DNA from: JAJEAD01 sp964420925
GTDB lineage: Bacteria; Pseudomonadota; Gammaproteobacteria; HK1
Direction of reading: 5' to 3'
Length of the DNA stretch: 64,000 nucleotides
Assembly (NCBI GenBank): GCA_964420925.1
Contig: CAYQVB010000022.1
Coordinates: 1 to 64,000 of the forward strand
Part shown: positions 35,262 to 44,499 of the stretch, piece by piece
Numbering within the stretch: position 1 is the first letter of the stretch
Layout: each line of letters begins with the position of its first letter
Notes under the pieces: generated by a model
The model's input: only the letters and a program-made list of their open reading frames with translations
Database searches by the model: none
What the model was told of the DNA's origin: nothing
Translations under genes and position numbers: made by a program

Positions 35262-36185
35262 GTGAGCGTCAAGGGCTTGATCGACATCGTGTGCAACGTC
35301 ACTACGCCGGCGGTGGTGCGGCGCGGACAGTCGCCAAGCGACGATACGTTCCGAGATCAGATCCGCCAGCCCAAATCGGTACGCAAGGGGGTCACGATTC
35401 CCTCTTACTTGAGAATGATGGACCGCGCCGGAATTGAGCGCTCCCTGCTCATCGCAACCCGCTGCGGCGATATGAACGTCAAGGGATCAACCGAGATTCC
35501 CTACAAGTACGTCTACGACATCTGCAGCAAGTATCCAGACCGTTTCTCAGGTCTTGCCGGCGTGAACCCTCTGTTGGGAATAAAGCAGCTCTATGAGCTT
35601 GAGAAAGCGGTTGCGGAATACGGCTTCGTCGGCGCGCATTTCTATCCCCACTGGTTCGAAATGGCGCCGGACCATCCCTACGTCTTTCCGATCTACGCGA
35701 AGTGCGTCGAATTGGACATCCCGATTATGATGCAGGTTGGCCACAACCTGGTCTACCAACGCCACCGTCGCTTGCCGAGTCTGGCCCAACCGATCACGCT
35801 AGACCGCATTGCCATTCTCTATCCGGAATTGCGTCTGTTGGGCATCCACCTCGGAGTTCCTTGGACCGACGAGATGATCTCAATGGCGTGGAAACACGAG
35901 AACATCTACATCGGCGGAGACGCCTATGCGCCGCGATACTGGCCCGAGCGGATGGTCCACTACGCCAATACCTACGGCTCGCACAAATTTCTTTTTGGCA
36001 CGGACTGGCCGGTGATCAATCCCGTTCGAGCGGTCAACGAAATGAACGACCTTGGCTTCCGTCCCACGTCCTACAAGAGTGTCGCGCGAGGGAATGCGAT
36101 TCGTGTGTTCAAGTTGCGCTCCAGCGGCCTGCGGACGAAGCCCAAGTTTTGGAACGCGGACGTGCCCAACCCGGTTCGGCTCTAG
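35262..36185 (+). CDS. amidohydrolase-2 family protein lacking the HxH metal motif
   Basis: A 307-residue TIM-barrel protein of the ACMSD/amidohydrolase-2 group; GTG start after CAAGGGGACG. Recognisable parts are MMDRAGIERSLLIATRCGD, YPDRFSGLAGVNPLLGIKQL, VGAHFYPHWF, LRLLGIHLGVPWTDEMISMA and KFLFGTDWPVINPVRAVNEM. The first strand, normally D-x-H-x-H, is LIDIVCNVTTP, so both N-terminal metal-ligand histidines are absent, while the later His (HFYPHW, GIHLG) and Asp (GTDWP) positions remain. Either metal binding is altered or the reaction is metal-independent. A second HxH-less family member is at 60974. Confidence 0.8.
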   Translation: MSVKGLIDIVCNVTTPAVVRRGQSPSDDTFRDQIRQPKSVRKGVTIPSYLRMMDRAGIERSLLIATRCGDMNVKGSTEIPYKYVYDICSKYPDRFSGLAGVNPLLGIKQLYELEKAVAEYGFVGAHFYPHWFEMAPDHPYVFPIYAKCVELDIPIMMQVGHNLVYQRHRRLPSLAQPITLDRIAILYPELRLLGIHLGVPWTDEMISMAWKHENIYIGGDAYAPRYWPERMVHYANTYGSHKFLFGTDWPVINPVRAVNEMNDLGFRPTSYKSVARGNAIRVFKLRSSGLRTKPKFWNADVPNPVRL

Positions 36186-36199
36186 GCAGAGAGACGACT

Positions 36200-37003
36200 G
36201 TGGCAAACACGGGCGTTTCGATTGTCGACACGTCGGAGGTTCCGTGGGAACCGCATGTCCTCGCCGGATCGACTCGCAAGGTGTTGGACCGAGACGAAGA
36301 CACCGGTGGCTATGTCCATCTGCGGCAAGTCCCGCCCGGTGGCGCACCTGCCGGGCGCCAACTCCACCTTAGCGTCCGAGAGACATTCTTCTGGCTTCAC
36401 GGTGATCTGCCGTGCTGGGAGTACGATTCACCTCTCGATCTGGACGGACATCTCCTCGTGTATCGGCGCGGCACGTTTATGGACCGGTGGCCGCTCAGTA
36501 TCCACGGGCGAAGGCCGACGCCGGAGTCGCGCAACGGTGCCGAATTCCTGATATGGACGAGCGGCGGCGCTGAGTTCGAAACAGACCCGGAAGAGAGCAT
36601 TCCGGTGCCGTTTTCTCCAGACCCGGGTGATTTTGGAGAGTCCTTCACGTCGCCGACCGTTATCGACACCGATTCCCTCCCGTGGTCTCCACATCCGCGA
36701 ACGGCGGGCTTGGCGTGGCGCAGCCTTGACGCAGACACCGACGACCCCCGCCGCCATCCGATCTCGCTCGTTCAGATTCCGCCCTGTTGGCAGGCCCCAG
36801 AGAATCTCATACCGGCGCGTCGGCGCTGCTGGGTCTACGGCGTGCAAGGCTCAGTTCCTGTGCGGTTCGACGATACCGTTGTCCGAATCAATGAGGGCGT
36901 GTTTGCGAGGTGGGGAATCGGAACATCGGTCAAACTTGCGCCGGAACCGACGGACGTCGGTTGCACTTTGCTGTGCGTCGGCCACGCACTTGAAATTCAA
37001 TAA
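36200..37003 (+). CDS. bicupin protein, ChrR-like
   Basis: A 267-residue protein from a GTG at 36200, 14 bases after the amidohydrolase. Two similar halves each begin with an Asp/Thr-rich PWxPHP motif: TSEVPWEPHVLAGSTRKVLD (about 9-28) and TDSLPWSPHPRTAGLAWRSL (about 155-175). Each half then shows the DxDTGxxxxLxQxPPG cupin entry seen in ChrR-type cupins (EDTGGYVHLRQVPPGG; the second is RHPISLVQIPPCW). His ligands are sparse, so metal binding is uncertain. It is followed by a second cupin gene. Dioxygenase, isomerase and sensor roles are all known for cupins; none can be selected. Confidence 0.7.
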   Translation: MANTGVSIVDTSEVPWEPHVLAGSTRKVLDRDEDTGGYVHLRQVPPGGAPAGRQLHLSVRETFFWLHGDLPCWEYDSPLDLDGHLLVYRRGTFMDRWPLSIHGRRPTPESRNGAEFLIWTSGGAEFETDPEESIPVPFSPDPGDFGESFTSPTVIDTDSLPWSPHPRTAGLAWRSLDADTDDPRRHPISLVQIPPCWQAPENLIPARRRCWVYGVQGSVPVRFDDTVVRINEGVFARWGIGTSVKLAPEPTDVGCTLLCVGHALEIQ

Positions 37004-37010
37004 GGTCGTG

Positions 37011-37856
37011 ATGGGGCGTCACCATATCGAATTCGTTCAAGCGCAGGCGCTCCCGTGGCAAAACGGGGTCGCTGGCGGCTCCGCCCGCCTCGATGTTGAG
37101 ACCAAAACCCTCAGTATCGACCGAAATACCGGTGCGGCGACGTGTATTGTTCGGTACCCCGCAGGATGGACACGCGACGCGCCGGAGTCCTTGACCACGG
37201 ATGAGGAGTTCTATGTCCTCGACGGCGCGCTGACGATCAACGCGATTGAATACGGGCCGGACACCTATGCCCATTTGCCGGCCGGGTTCGAACGCGAATG
37301 CGCCGTGGCACCAGACGGGGCTGTCGCGCTGACGTTTTTCGACGGGCCGGTGGATAGGTCCTTGCGACAGGGACCTGGTTTTCGCGAGGACCGGCTTGTT
37401 ACGAAAGTTTCGGCCGCGGAGGGCGATTGGGGCAACGCCGATGTCGACGCCATGGGTTTGACGGAGGTCTCATCGACTTCGCGGCTGTTGTCGTTGTTCA
37501 CCGACCCGGTGGGCGGTGATATCTCCTATCTTGCGGGTGTCGTGCCATTCAAGCCGATCGCCCCACCGGAACGTCATCCGGTCGTGCAGGAGTTCTACGT
37601 TCTGGGTGGAACGTTGGCCGGCAACTGCGGCATCATGCAGGCGGGCGCCTATTGCTGGCGACCGCCAATGGTGACGCACGGACCTTACGGCAGCCCGACG
37701 GGCGCCTTGATCTTCCTTCGGAGCGTGGGCGGGCCGTTGACAACGGAGCTTGATGCGCCAGTGCCACACACTTACCAGCCCGAACATAAACCGGTCCTGC
37801 CGCCGGAGCTTGCAGCATGCGGCGCGACCCCACTCGCAGCGCTGCCGCGATACTAA
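37011..37856 (+). CDS. two-domain cupin (DUF4437-like)
   Basis: A 281-residue bicupin starting at ATG 37011, 7 bases after the previous stop (GTG 37008 is an alternative). Cupin half 1 has CIVRYPAGWTRDAPESLTTD, EEFYVLDGALTINAIEYGPD and TYAHLPAGFE. Half 2 has PPERHPVVQEFYVLGGTLAG and AGAYCWRPPMVTHGPYGSPT. The E-EFYVL-G pattern and the paired His in the second half (RHPVVQE, VTHGPYG) fit a metal-binding cupin. It resembles DUF4437/acetylacetone-cleaving-type cupins. Within this catabolic operon an oxidative C-C cleavage or isomerisation is conceivable, but that is inference. Confidence 0.72.
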   Translation: MGRHHIEFVQAQALPWQNGVAGGSARLDVETKTLSIDRNTGAATCIVRYPAGWTRDAPESLTTDEEFYVLDGALTINAIEYGPDTYAHLPAGFERECAVAPDGAVALTFFDGPVDRSLRQGPGFREDRLVTKVSAAEGDWGNADVDAMGLTEVSSTSRLLSLFTDPVGGDISYLAGVVPFKPIAPPERHPVVQEFYVLGGTLAGNCGIMQAGAYCWRPPMVTHGPYGSPTGALIFLRSVGGPLTTELDAPVPHTYQPEHKPVLPPELAACGATPLAALPRY

Positions 37857-37868
37857 GGTCGCGCTAAC

Positions 37869-39446
37869 ATGACGATTGCCGTCTCCGCGCCCCAGAGACC
37901 GCTATCCTTCAGGCCTGTTTCGATCAGCGAAGGGCTGCGCACGAGCGCGCAGCGCACGCCATCCAAGCTCGCCTACACATCCGAGTATCGGGATATTACT
38001 CATGCGCAGCTGATCGACAGGGTCAACCGGGTGTCGAATCTGGGCGTGGGCCTTGGACTCTCGGCGGGCGATCACGTCGCGCTCATGTGCCCAAATTGTA
38101 TCGAGTTCATTGAGATCACTTGTGGTCTGTCTGAAATCGGTGTCGCTCCGGCAATGATCAGTGCGCGATCGACCGCATCGGAAACGGCTTATATCTGTAA
38201 CGACAGTGGCGCGCGCGTGCTGTTCGTCCACCAGAGCGCCGAGGAGGTGGCGCGGGCTGCAGACCTCGACACCGTTGAGAAAATCGTGGTCGTCGACCCC
38301 GGCAACGAGGCCAGCGAATACGAACGATTGCTGTCCCGCGCGGCGGCCACGCCGCCCGACGTTCGCGTCGAAGAATGGGACGTATTTTCAATACCCTACA
38401 CGTCGGGAACGACCGGCAAGCCAAAAGGCGTTTTGTTGTCACACCGGTCGCGGGTCAATCACATGCTTTTCGCGATGGCGGGGAATCTGGGTTGCTACAC
38501 GCCGGAAGCGCGACCGCTTGCGACGTCGCCGTTTCACAATGGGGCCGGGTTCATCAACGGACTGGCCGGTACGTTCTTTGGCGGCACGACTCACATCCTC
38601 TCAAAGTTCGAACCCGAGCTCTTGCTCCGCGCGGTTCACGACCGTCGCATCACAAGCATGTTCATGGTGCCGACACACTTTCACGCAATCTTCAACATGC
38701 CGGAGACGCAACTCGGCGGTTTCGATGTCAGCTCGCTCAAGGCGATCCATTCGAATGCCGCGCCGCTGCCACAAGCGACCAAAGAACGAATCGTCGATTT
38801 CTTCGGTGACGACGTGTTGTTCGAGACCTATGGATCGACAGAATGCGGCGGCTGTACATTCCTTCGACCGGAGGATCAGCTGAGGAAGATAAGTTGTGTC
38901 GGACAGCCGAGCCCCGGGGTTTGGCTCGAAGTCCGCGACGACGCGCGCAAGCCGGTGGCGCCGGGTGAAACGGGTGAGATATGGATCCGGAACAGTTGGC
39001 TTTTCAACGGTTACTGGAACAAGCCCGAAGCGACCTCCGAAGCCATCGTCGATGGCTGGTGTTCGGTCGGTGATCTCGGCCGCCTCGACGACGAAGGGTA
39101 CCTTTATCTAATTGACCGCAAGAATAACGTCATCATTTCCGGTGGGCAGAACGTCTTTCCGCGCGAGATTGAAGAGGTTCTCTACCGCCACCCCGCGGTT
39201 AGCGAGGCGGCTGTGGTCGGCAAGAATGACGACTATTGGGGAGAGGCAGTCACGGCGTTCGTAGTGCTAGCGCCTGGCCAATCGGTCACCGCCGACGCAT
39301 TGAGGGAGAGGTGCGCAAGGGCGCTCTCGCGTTACAAACTTCCAAAAGAGTTCAACTTTGTTGATGCCCTGCCGAAAAACGCGAGCGGCAAGATCCTGCA
39401 TCGCGAACTCCGCGACTCCGTGAACCGCGGAAATTATGACCCGTGA
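37869..39446 (+). CDS. AMP-dependent acyl-CoA synthetase/ligase
   Basis: A 525-residue ANL-superfamily enzyme that activates a carboxylic acid as acyl-AMP and then acyl-CoA. The P-loop is YTSGTTGKPKGVLLSHRS, the A5 motif is FETYGSTECGG, A7/A8 read WCSVGDLGRLDDEGYLYLID and RKNNVIISGGQNVFPREIEE, and A10, with the catalytic Lys, is LPKNASGKILHREL. It starts 12 bases after the cupin and its stop overlaps the FAD oxidase start (GTGA). Acid specificity, whether aromatic or medium-chain, cannot be read from the sequence. Confidence 0.95.
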   Translation: MTIAVSAPQRPLSFRPVSISEGLRTSAQRTPSKLAYTSEYRDITHAQLIDRVNRVSNLGVGLGLSAGDHVALMCPNCIEFIEITCGLSEIGVAPAMISARSTASETAYICNDSGARVLFVHQSAEEVARAADLDTVEKIVVVDPGNEASEYERLLSRAAATPPDVRVEEWDVFSIPYTSGTTGKPKGVLLSHRSRVNHMLFAMAGNLGCYTPEARPLATSPFHNGAGFINGLAGTFFGGTTHILSKFEPELLLRAVHDRRITSMFMVPTHFHAIFNMPETQLGGFDVSSLKAIHSNAAPLPQATKERIVDFFGDDVLFETYGSTECGGCTFLRPEDQLRKISCVGQPSPGVWLEVRDDARKPVAPGETGEIWIRNSWLFNGYWNKPEATSEAIVDGWCSVGDLGRLDDEGYLYLIDRKNNVIISGGQNVFPREIEEVLYRHPAVSEAAVVGKNDDYWGEAVTAFVVLAPGQSVTADALRERCARALSRYKLPKEFNFVDALPKNASGKILHRELRDSVNRGNYDP

Positions 39447-41020
39447 CGGGATCGGCCGAAACTTCTGCAAAAGGCGGCCACGACGAACTCGTCGAAGACT
39501 TTGCCGCGATCGTCGGGAACCAAAATGTCATCCGGGAAGCAAAAGAGCGGGAGTTTTATTCCCGCGATGTTTTCCAATGGGAGGATGCGCCTCTGATCGA
39601 GTTTGCGGTTCGTCCCGCAGACGCATCCCAAATCTCCGCTATCCTCAAACTGGCCGGCCGTCATGGGTTGGCGGTTGCGCCGAGGGGCGGCGGCCTTTCC
39701 TACACGCAAGGATATGTGCCGGAAAAGCCTGGCACCATTCTGATCGACCTTGGGTACCTGAACGAGATTGAGGAAATCAACGAAGCCGACCTCTATGTGA
39801 CGGTAGGCTGCGCAGTTTCATGGCAGCAGATCATGGACGCCCTTCGGCCGCGGGGGTTGCGGACTGTGATGGCGGGTCCAATCTCTGGTGCGTTTTCGAC
39901 CGTAGGCGGCGCGGCGTCCCAAAACGTGCCTGGCAGCATGGAGTCGATTGTTGGTCTTGAGGTGGTGCTCTCCGATGGCCGCATCGTCCGCACCGGATCG
40001 TCGGCGATTCGGCGGGCCCAGTCACCCTTTTATCGTCATTTTGGTCCCGACCTGACCGGCCTCTTTCTTGGCGATACGGGAGCCCTCGGCGTCAAGACGC
40101 GGCTCACGTTGCGAATTGAGCGGATTCCTGCAGGTGTCGCTTTCGCTTCCTACGCCTTCGAAAACCTCGCCACGATGGCGGCGGCGATGGCCGATGTCGC
40201 GCGAACCGGCCTCGCGGCGAAAAGCTTAGGCATGGACCCCCTCAAAACGAGGACGGCGACAAAAGTCGATTTGGGCGAGATAGCGCCAACTGTGCGCGAC
40301 GTTGTCCGCAGCCGCAGCTCGATCGTGCGTGGCCTCAAGGATGCAGCCGGGATGGTTGCGGCCGGCCGAGGCACCTATGAAGACGCCCAATGGTCTCTGC
40401 ACCTGACGGCCGAGGGTTTCGATCAGGAGACTGCAGACCGTGCCACGGGGGTCCTATCAGCGATCTGCACCGGTCACGGTGGCCGTCCCCTCGAGCCAAG
40501 CCTTCCCGTCGCTCTACGGGCGCGGCCATTTTCGATCCGTGGCTTCCTCGGTCTGCAGGGTGAGCGATGGGTTCCCGTCCATGGCATATTTCCTCTGTCT
40601 CGCACTCAGGAGGTTGTCGAGCACGTACAGGCGTTCTTCGCCGAGCACGCCGGCCTGATGAGCGAGAGCGACGTTGCGCATTCCTACCTGACGGCGATCA
40701 ACGGTCCCTTCTGGCTTCTTGAACCGATGTTCTACTGGTTTGACGATGTCGGCGACTTCTACGCCCGATACCTGGACGAAGCGAAATATTCGCGCTTCGC
40801 CCAGATCGAGGCCAATCCGCATGCGCGCGCCGTTGTTACGCAGCTACGAGGCGAACTCAGAGACCTGTTCTTTGACCTGGGTGCGGTGTCAGCGCAAATC
40901 GGCAAGTACTACGACTTCCGCGGCGCGTTGGAGCCCGAAACCTACGATCTGCTGACGACCATCAAAGGGCAGTTGGATCCTGGCGGCATCCTCAATCCAG
41001 GTAACTTCGGCTGGCGGTAG
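39443..41020 (+). CDS. FAD-linked oxidase (vanillyl-alcohol oxidase/glycolate oxidase family)
   Basis: A 525-residue flavoprotein, the last gene of the operon, GTG start overlapping the ligase stop. The PCMH-type FAD domain comprises VRPADASQISAILKLAGRHG, VAPRGGGLSYTQGYVP, LYVTVGCAVSWQQIMDALRP and AGPISGAFSTVGGAASQNVP. The C-terminal FAD-oxidase domain ends TTIKGQLDPGGILNPGNFG, the usual terminus. Members oxidise hydroxy acids, phenols or sugar lactones. The SQNVPGSMESIVGLEVVLSD stretch is typical of glycolate-oxidase-like enzymes. It probably performs the oxidative step of the operon's pathway. Confidence 0.92.
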   Translation: MTGSAETSAKGGHDELVEDFAAIVGNQNVIREAKEREFYSRDVFQWEDAPLIEFAVRPADASQISAILKLAGRHGLAVAPRGGGLSYTQGYVPEKPGTILIDLGYLNEIEEINEADLYVTVGCAVSWQQIMDALRPRGLRTVMAGPISGAFSTVGGAASQNVPGSMESIVGLEVVLSDGRIVRTGSSAIRRAQSPFYRHFGPDLTGLFLGDTGALGVKTRLTLRIERIPAGVAFASYAFENLATMAAAMADVARTGLAAKSLGMDPLKTRTATKVDLGEIAPTVRDVVRSRSSIVRGLKDAAGMVAAGRGTYEDAQWSLHLTAEGFDQETADRATGVLSAICTGHGGRPLEPSLPVALRARPFSIRGFLGLQGERWVPVHGIFPLSRTQEVVEHVQAFFAEHAGLMSESDVAHSYLTAINGPFWLLEPMFYWFDDVGDFYARYLDEAKYSRFAQIEANPHARAVVTQLRGELRDLFFDLGAVSAQIGKYYDFRGALEPETYDLLTTIKGQLDPGGILNPGNFGWR

Positions 41021-41086
41021 GTGTTTAGCGCGATATCAACCGGCAGGGCCGAGTGCGGGCACGCCGACAACCTCATCCGATAATTT

Positions 41087-41330
41087 TCATGCCAATTCAG
41101 CGTCGGCGTCTTGGCTTTGCAATAGTCTGCCATAGAGAATGGAGGCGATATTCGATATCACCTGCTCCGCCGCCTGCATCGGGTCGGTCGCGAGGTGGGC
41201 ATGACGAGCCGTGGTCCGGGCCTGGGTGGAGCCGAGTTTGCCGATCATGGGTAGGCTCTGACCGAACCCCACCGCGCTCGAGGCGAAGGAGATGCCGAAA
41301 GTCGTAGATGCGCACGTCGTCGAGGCTAGC
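41087..41330 (-). pseudogene. C-terminal remnant of a tyrosine recombinase
   Basis: The minus strand begins LDDVRIYDFRHLLRLERGGV, holding the Arg-x-x-His pair of the integrase active site, then shifts frame to GQSLPMIGKLGSTQARTTAR and HAHLATDPMQAAEQVISNIA. Phage/tyrosine integrases have (L/I)GKLLGHTQVQTTxRYAHL at this place, so the LGH and the nucleophilic Tyr (here His) are both lost. The rest of the gene upstream is not recognisable. No intact coding sequence is evident from 41330 to 41674. Confidence 0.7.
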
Positions 41331-41674
41331 GCGTGCCGAGCCGCCTCTTGTTCATCGTCGAAGCCATGCAGCTGCTGATAGCCGGCGAAAACTTAGTCAC
41401 CCTGCTCCGCGCCGGGGACATGCACACCATGCCTCGTCCCCTGGCGGAGCATACGGGCGGAAGCGGGATTGCACGATGTCCGGCATACGGCGCTCATTCC
41501 CTCGCCGTCAAGCAAGCGGGCTAGCAATCTTGGACGTTATTCCGTCACCGAACTCCATTTCCACGGTGTCAACACCTCCGGCCAAATGGCCACAAGTGTT
41601 ACCCATGTGTCCGACACAAAACGTCACCTGTGTCTCAAGTCGCCCACAATGACCTAGCACCATCTCGGCGTTCT

Positions 41675-42355
41675 TCACCGCGCGGGCGGGTCCGACGAGG
41701 GTGCGGCGATGCACCGCACAATGCATGAGACGACATCGACGTCATGCGGGGCCTCTCCCAGAACCTGCGAGTCGGCGGGTTCAGTGGCGAATGCGCTCAG
41801 CCAGGAAGCGGCCGACTCGCGCACGGGGTACCGCCAGGGGCCGTCGCTTTCTTTGGCCCAATGCTTGACCACCAGGTGGCTCACGAGCCAGAGTTCGCGT
41901 GAGGAACGGCCATCCGCGACCTTGTTGCAGTGGGCGGAAAAGCGGCGCAGTTGGCCAACAGATACCTCGCCCGCCGCCGGCCCCGATGCCAGATAAGCAA
42001 CCGTGTTGGCGGGAGGGGTTTCGTTTTCGCCGTATCCCCATTTCTCCATCCACTCCCGCCGAAAGACTTCGAGTTCTTGATTAAACCAAACGCCCTCCAA
42101 GGAGTCCGGTCCATCCACGAACAAAAGATCAAAGTGGGAGAACGGGAGGGATACGCGATCGCTTTCAAGGATCTCCCAGTTCGAGTAGTGCTCGATCCCG
42201 ACGATCGAGTTGAAAAAGGGGTTGTCGACCTGCCGGAGCCACTCGTTGTATCCCCGTCGTCTCGCGTCGGGAGGAAGTGTATATGTCAACAGCACCAGCG
42301 TTTTGCCGAGATCGATGTCACGAGGATCGGCATCCTTTGAGCTGATCTGTGTCAT
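41675..42355 (-). CDS. uncharacterised dimeric alpha+beta-barrel-like protein
   Basis: A 226-residue protein starting at 42355 (MTQISSKDADPRDIDLGKTL). The beginning, KTLVLLTYTLPPDARRRGYN and EWLRQVDNPFFNSIVGIEHY, with SHFDLLFVDGPDSLEGVWFN further on, resembles EthD-like or antibiotic-biosynthesis-monooxygenase-like ferredoxin-fold barrels. The C-terminal half is less defined and could be a second such domain. Its start overlaps the stop of the deleted GMC oxidoreductase by 4 bases (ATGA), so the two were once an operon and it probably served the same pathway. Confidence 0.55.
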   Translation of the reverse strand: MTQISSKDADPRDIDLGKTLVLLTYTLPPDARRRGYNEWLRQVDNPFFNSIVGIEHYSNWEILESDRVSLPFSHFDLLFVDGPDSLEGVWFNQELEVFRREWMEKWGYGENETPPANTVAYLASGPAAGEVSVGQLRRFSAHCNKVADGRSSRELWLVSHLVVKHWAKESDGPWRYPVRESAASWLSAFATEPADSQVLGEAPHDVDVVSCIVRCIAAPSSDPPAR

Positions 42356-42516
42356 GCTCGAACCATTTCCGCTGATTTCTCTGCAATCATCAGTGTCGGA
42401 GCGTTGGTGCTGCCGCTCTCCAGTCGAACCACTTTGGAGTCCGCGTGGGCTGAAGAACGGTTGACGGGGACACATCCCGCGGACCCGAAGCCAGCGATGA
42501 CGTAGTCTGTTTCGAT
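42352..42516 (-). pseudogene. GMC oxidoreductase with nearly all of its middle deleted
   Basis: The frame reads IETDYVIAGFGSAGCVPVNR and SSAHADSKVVRLESG, the N-terminal FAD-binding start of a GMC enzyme, and then passes without a break into STNAPTLMIAEKSAEMVRA and a stop, the extreme C-terminus. The intact enzyme at 29070 has the same two ends (EADYIVVGAGSAGCVVATRL and NTNAATIMIAEKASDL) separated by about 480 residues. An in-frame internal deletion has therefore joined the two ends. The product cannot bind substrate. Confidence 0.85.
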
Positions 42517-42686
42517 CCGGATTTCTTCATCTCGGCGGTATCGGTTTCGACAATATACGCTGAACGATGACTGAGACCCCCTGTGCGACCAGATGATTAG
42601 CGGGCCACCTGATGATATGATACTTTTCGCGTGTAGGCTCCCGTGTTGTACCTGCCTATAAGCCATACAACCAAGGAGTGGAAATC

Positions 42687-44294
42687 ATGAACGGTTCGAT
42701 AATGAGGGCAGCTCTGCGCAGCGGGCGCGTCCTGTCCATCGCATTTGTCTCTGTCGGGCTCGTTTTCCTGTTGCGCCCCGTCGAAACGCTGCACGCGCAA
42801 GGCAAGACGTTGGTCGTCGCAGCAGTCACCACCCCCAAGGGCCTTGACCCAGATTTCTGGGTCCCTGGGATGATTGAGAGTATTGTCAACGTTTACGAGG
42901 GCCTGACACGCTACGGCCGGACGACCGACGAAAACGGTCGGGAGTTTGTCGATGCCAATGTAATTCTGCCGCATCTCGCCGAAAGTTGGACCGTGTCTGA
43001 CGACGGCAAAGTCTACGAGTTCAAGCTGCGCGAAGGTGTTCGGAGTGTATATGGAAATGAAATGACGTCGGCGGACGTCGTTTGGGGTTGGGAGAAGTCG
43101 GTACCTCAGAGGCGGACCGGACGTTTTCTCAGAACCGTCGCGAGCGTCGAGAGCGTCGAAGCTGTCGACAAGTACCGCGTTCGCTTCAACCTTTCGGCGG
43201 CAAACCGTATTTTCCTCAAGGTGCTGACGCTGTATTCGCCGAGCACATACGACTCCACGGAGGTGAAGAAGCACATCACCGACGACGATCCGTGGGCCTT
43301 GGAGTGGATCTCAAAGAATACCGCCGGCTTCGGCGCCTACCACATGGAATCCCTACGCGCGGGCGAAGGTGCGGTGTTCACCGCCAACCCCAACTATATC
43401 TTCGAGCAGCCGTATTTCACGCGGGTGGTGTTCCGCGAGGTGCCGTCCGCAGCGGCACGGACAACACTCATCAAGAGTGGTGAAGTCCAGTGGGCTGAAC
43501 AGATTCCGATTCAGCAGGTTCGGGAGCTTATGGATGACCCGAACGTCAAGGTCGAATCCGTTTCAGGAACCGGACCTGCCATCTTGCCGATCAACGCAAA
43601 TTACGAGCCATTCAATGACATTCGTGTGCGTAAAGCCTTGATCCATGCGACGGACTTTGACGCGATCAACGAGGCAGTCTTCCTCGGGTTGGGTACGCGT
43701 TCTCGGTCGTTCCTGCCCCCACTGTTGCCGGGGCACAAAGAAGTCTACATGTACGAACACGACATCGCCAAAGCGAAGCAGCTCTTGGCCGAAGCCGGTT
43801 ATTCGGATGGGCTCGAACTGACTTTGGAATATTCCAGTTTTTGGTGGTGGGAAGAAGCGCTGGCCGTCCAAGTCAAGGACTCGGTGGCGGCGGCTGGAAT
43901 CACTCTCAACCTCAAGCGTATTCCCGCGACGGACATGTTGACTCGACGCGGACCGGGAGAGCGCACGCTGCCTTTCTTCACGTATTTGACCACGCCATTC
44001 GTGTTGGATCCGGGGTACGCGTTCCTTCTCAGCGCCCATTCCAAAGGGTCGAACAACGTGAATGCCTACATCACCGAGGAGTTGGACGCGCTCATCGATG
44101 CGATCGTCGTCGAGCAGGATGACGAGAAGTGGCTCGAGATGATCGCGAAGGCGCAAAAGATGATCGCGGACGACGCAACGATGATCGCCACGTTCTTCCC
44201 CGGGGTTCATGCGGTGATGGCGCCGTGCATTTCCGGCTGGGTATTCCGCCCCGTGCCATACACCTATTGGCGCGACCTGAAGTGCGAGGGATAA
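42687..44294 (+). CDS. ABC transporter substrate-binding protein, family 5 (peptide/nickel type)
   Basis: Periplasmic binding protein of 535 residues. The ATG at 42687 is 8 bases after AAGGAG; GTG 42678 overlaps that site and is less likely. A signal peptide (RVLSIAFVSVGLVFLLRPVE, cleavage after LHA) precedes the mature start QGKTLVVAAVTTPKGLDPDF. Family-5 features are LAESWTVSDDGKVYEFKLRE, MTSADVVWGWEKSV, NDIRVRKALIHATDFDAINE and AKQLLAEAGYSDGLELTLEY. It heads a five-gene importer; a hairpin after it may raise its expression relative to the permeases. Ligands of the class include peptides, opines and nickel complexes. Confidence 0.94.
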   Translation: MNGSIMRAALRSGRVLSIAFVSVGLVFLLRPVETLHAQGKTLVVAAVTTPKGLDPDFWVPGMIESIVNVYEGLTRYGRTTDENGREFVDANVILPHLAESWTVSDDGKVYEFKLREGVRSVYGNEMTSADVVWGWEKSVPQRRTGRFLRTVASVESVEAVDKYRVRFNLSAANRIFLKVLTLYSPSTYDSTEVKKHITDDDPWALEWISKNTAGFGAYHMESLRAGEGAVFTANPNYIFEQPYFTRVVFREVPSAAARTTLIKSGEVQWAEQIPIQQVRELMDDPNVKVESVSGTGPAILPINANYEPFNDIRVRKALIHATDFDAINEAVFLGLGTRSRSFLPPLLPGHKEVYMYEHDIAKAKQLLAEAGYSDGLELTLEYSSFWWWEEALAVQVKDSVAAAGITLNLKRIPATDMLTRRGPGERTLPFFTYLTTPFVLDPGYAFLLSAHSKGSNNVNAYITEELDALIDAIVVEQDDEKWLEMIAKAQKMIADDATMIATFFPGVHAVMAPCISGWVFRPVPYTYWRDLKCEG

Positions 44295-44303
44295 GCAGGA
44301 GTT

Positions 44304-44338
44304 GCGCACGCGGCGCTATGCCGTGTGCGCCGTTCTTT
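44304..44338 (+). terminator. attenuating hairpin between binding protein and permease genes
   Basis: GCGCACGCGGC (44304-44314), a 5-base loop and GCCGTGTGCGC (44320-44330) form an 11-pair stem with one G-U pair, followed by CGTTCTTT. Placed 9 bases after the binding-protein stop and 170 bases before the first permease, it fits a partial terminator that keeps the binding protein in excess. Confidence 0.65.
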
Positions 44339-44499
44339 GTCGGTGAGACCTTCTTGTATCGATACGCGACACCGACGAGAACTGGGCGTCAATCGGATGG
44401 TCGACCTCTATCCGATTGACGCCACAACCTTCGGCTTCCCGACTCACAGACCATCGCTTTCACCTGCCGATGTTCGGCTGCAAAGCCACCTAGCACCAC

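Noticed and set aside
37869..41020. Assigning the operon to a named aromatic (for example vanillin or eugenol) pathway
   Set aside because: The FAD oxidase and CoA ligase families are broad, and no ring-cleavage or hydroxylase gene is present to fix a substrate.
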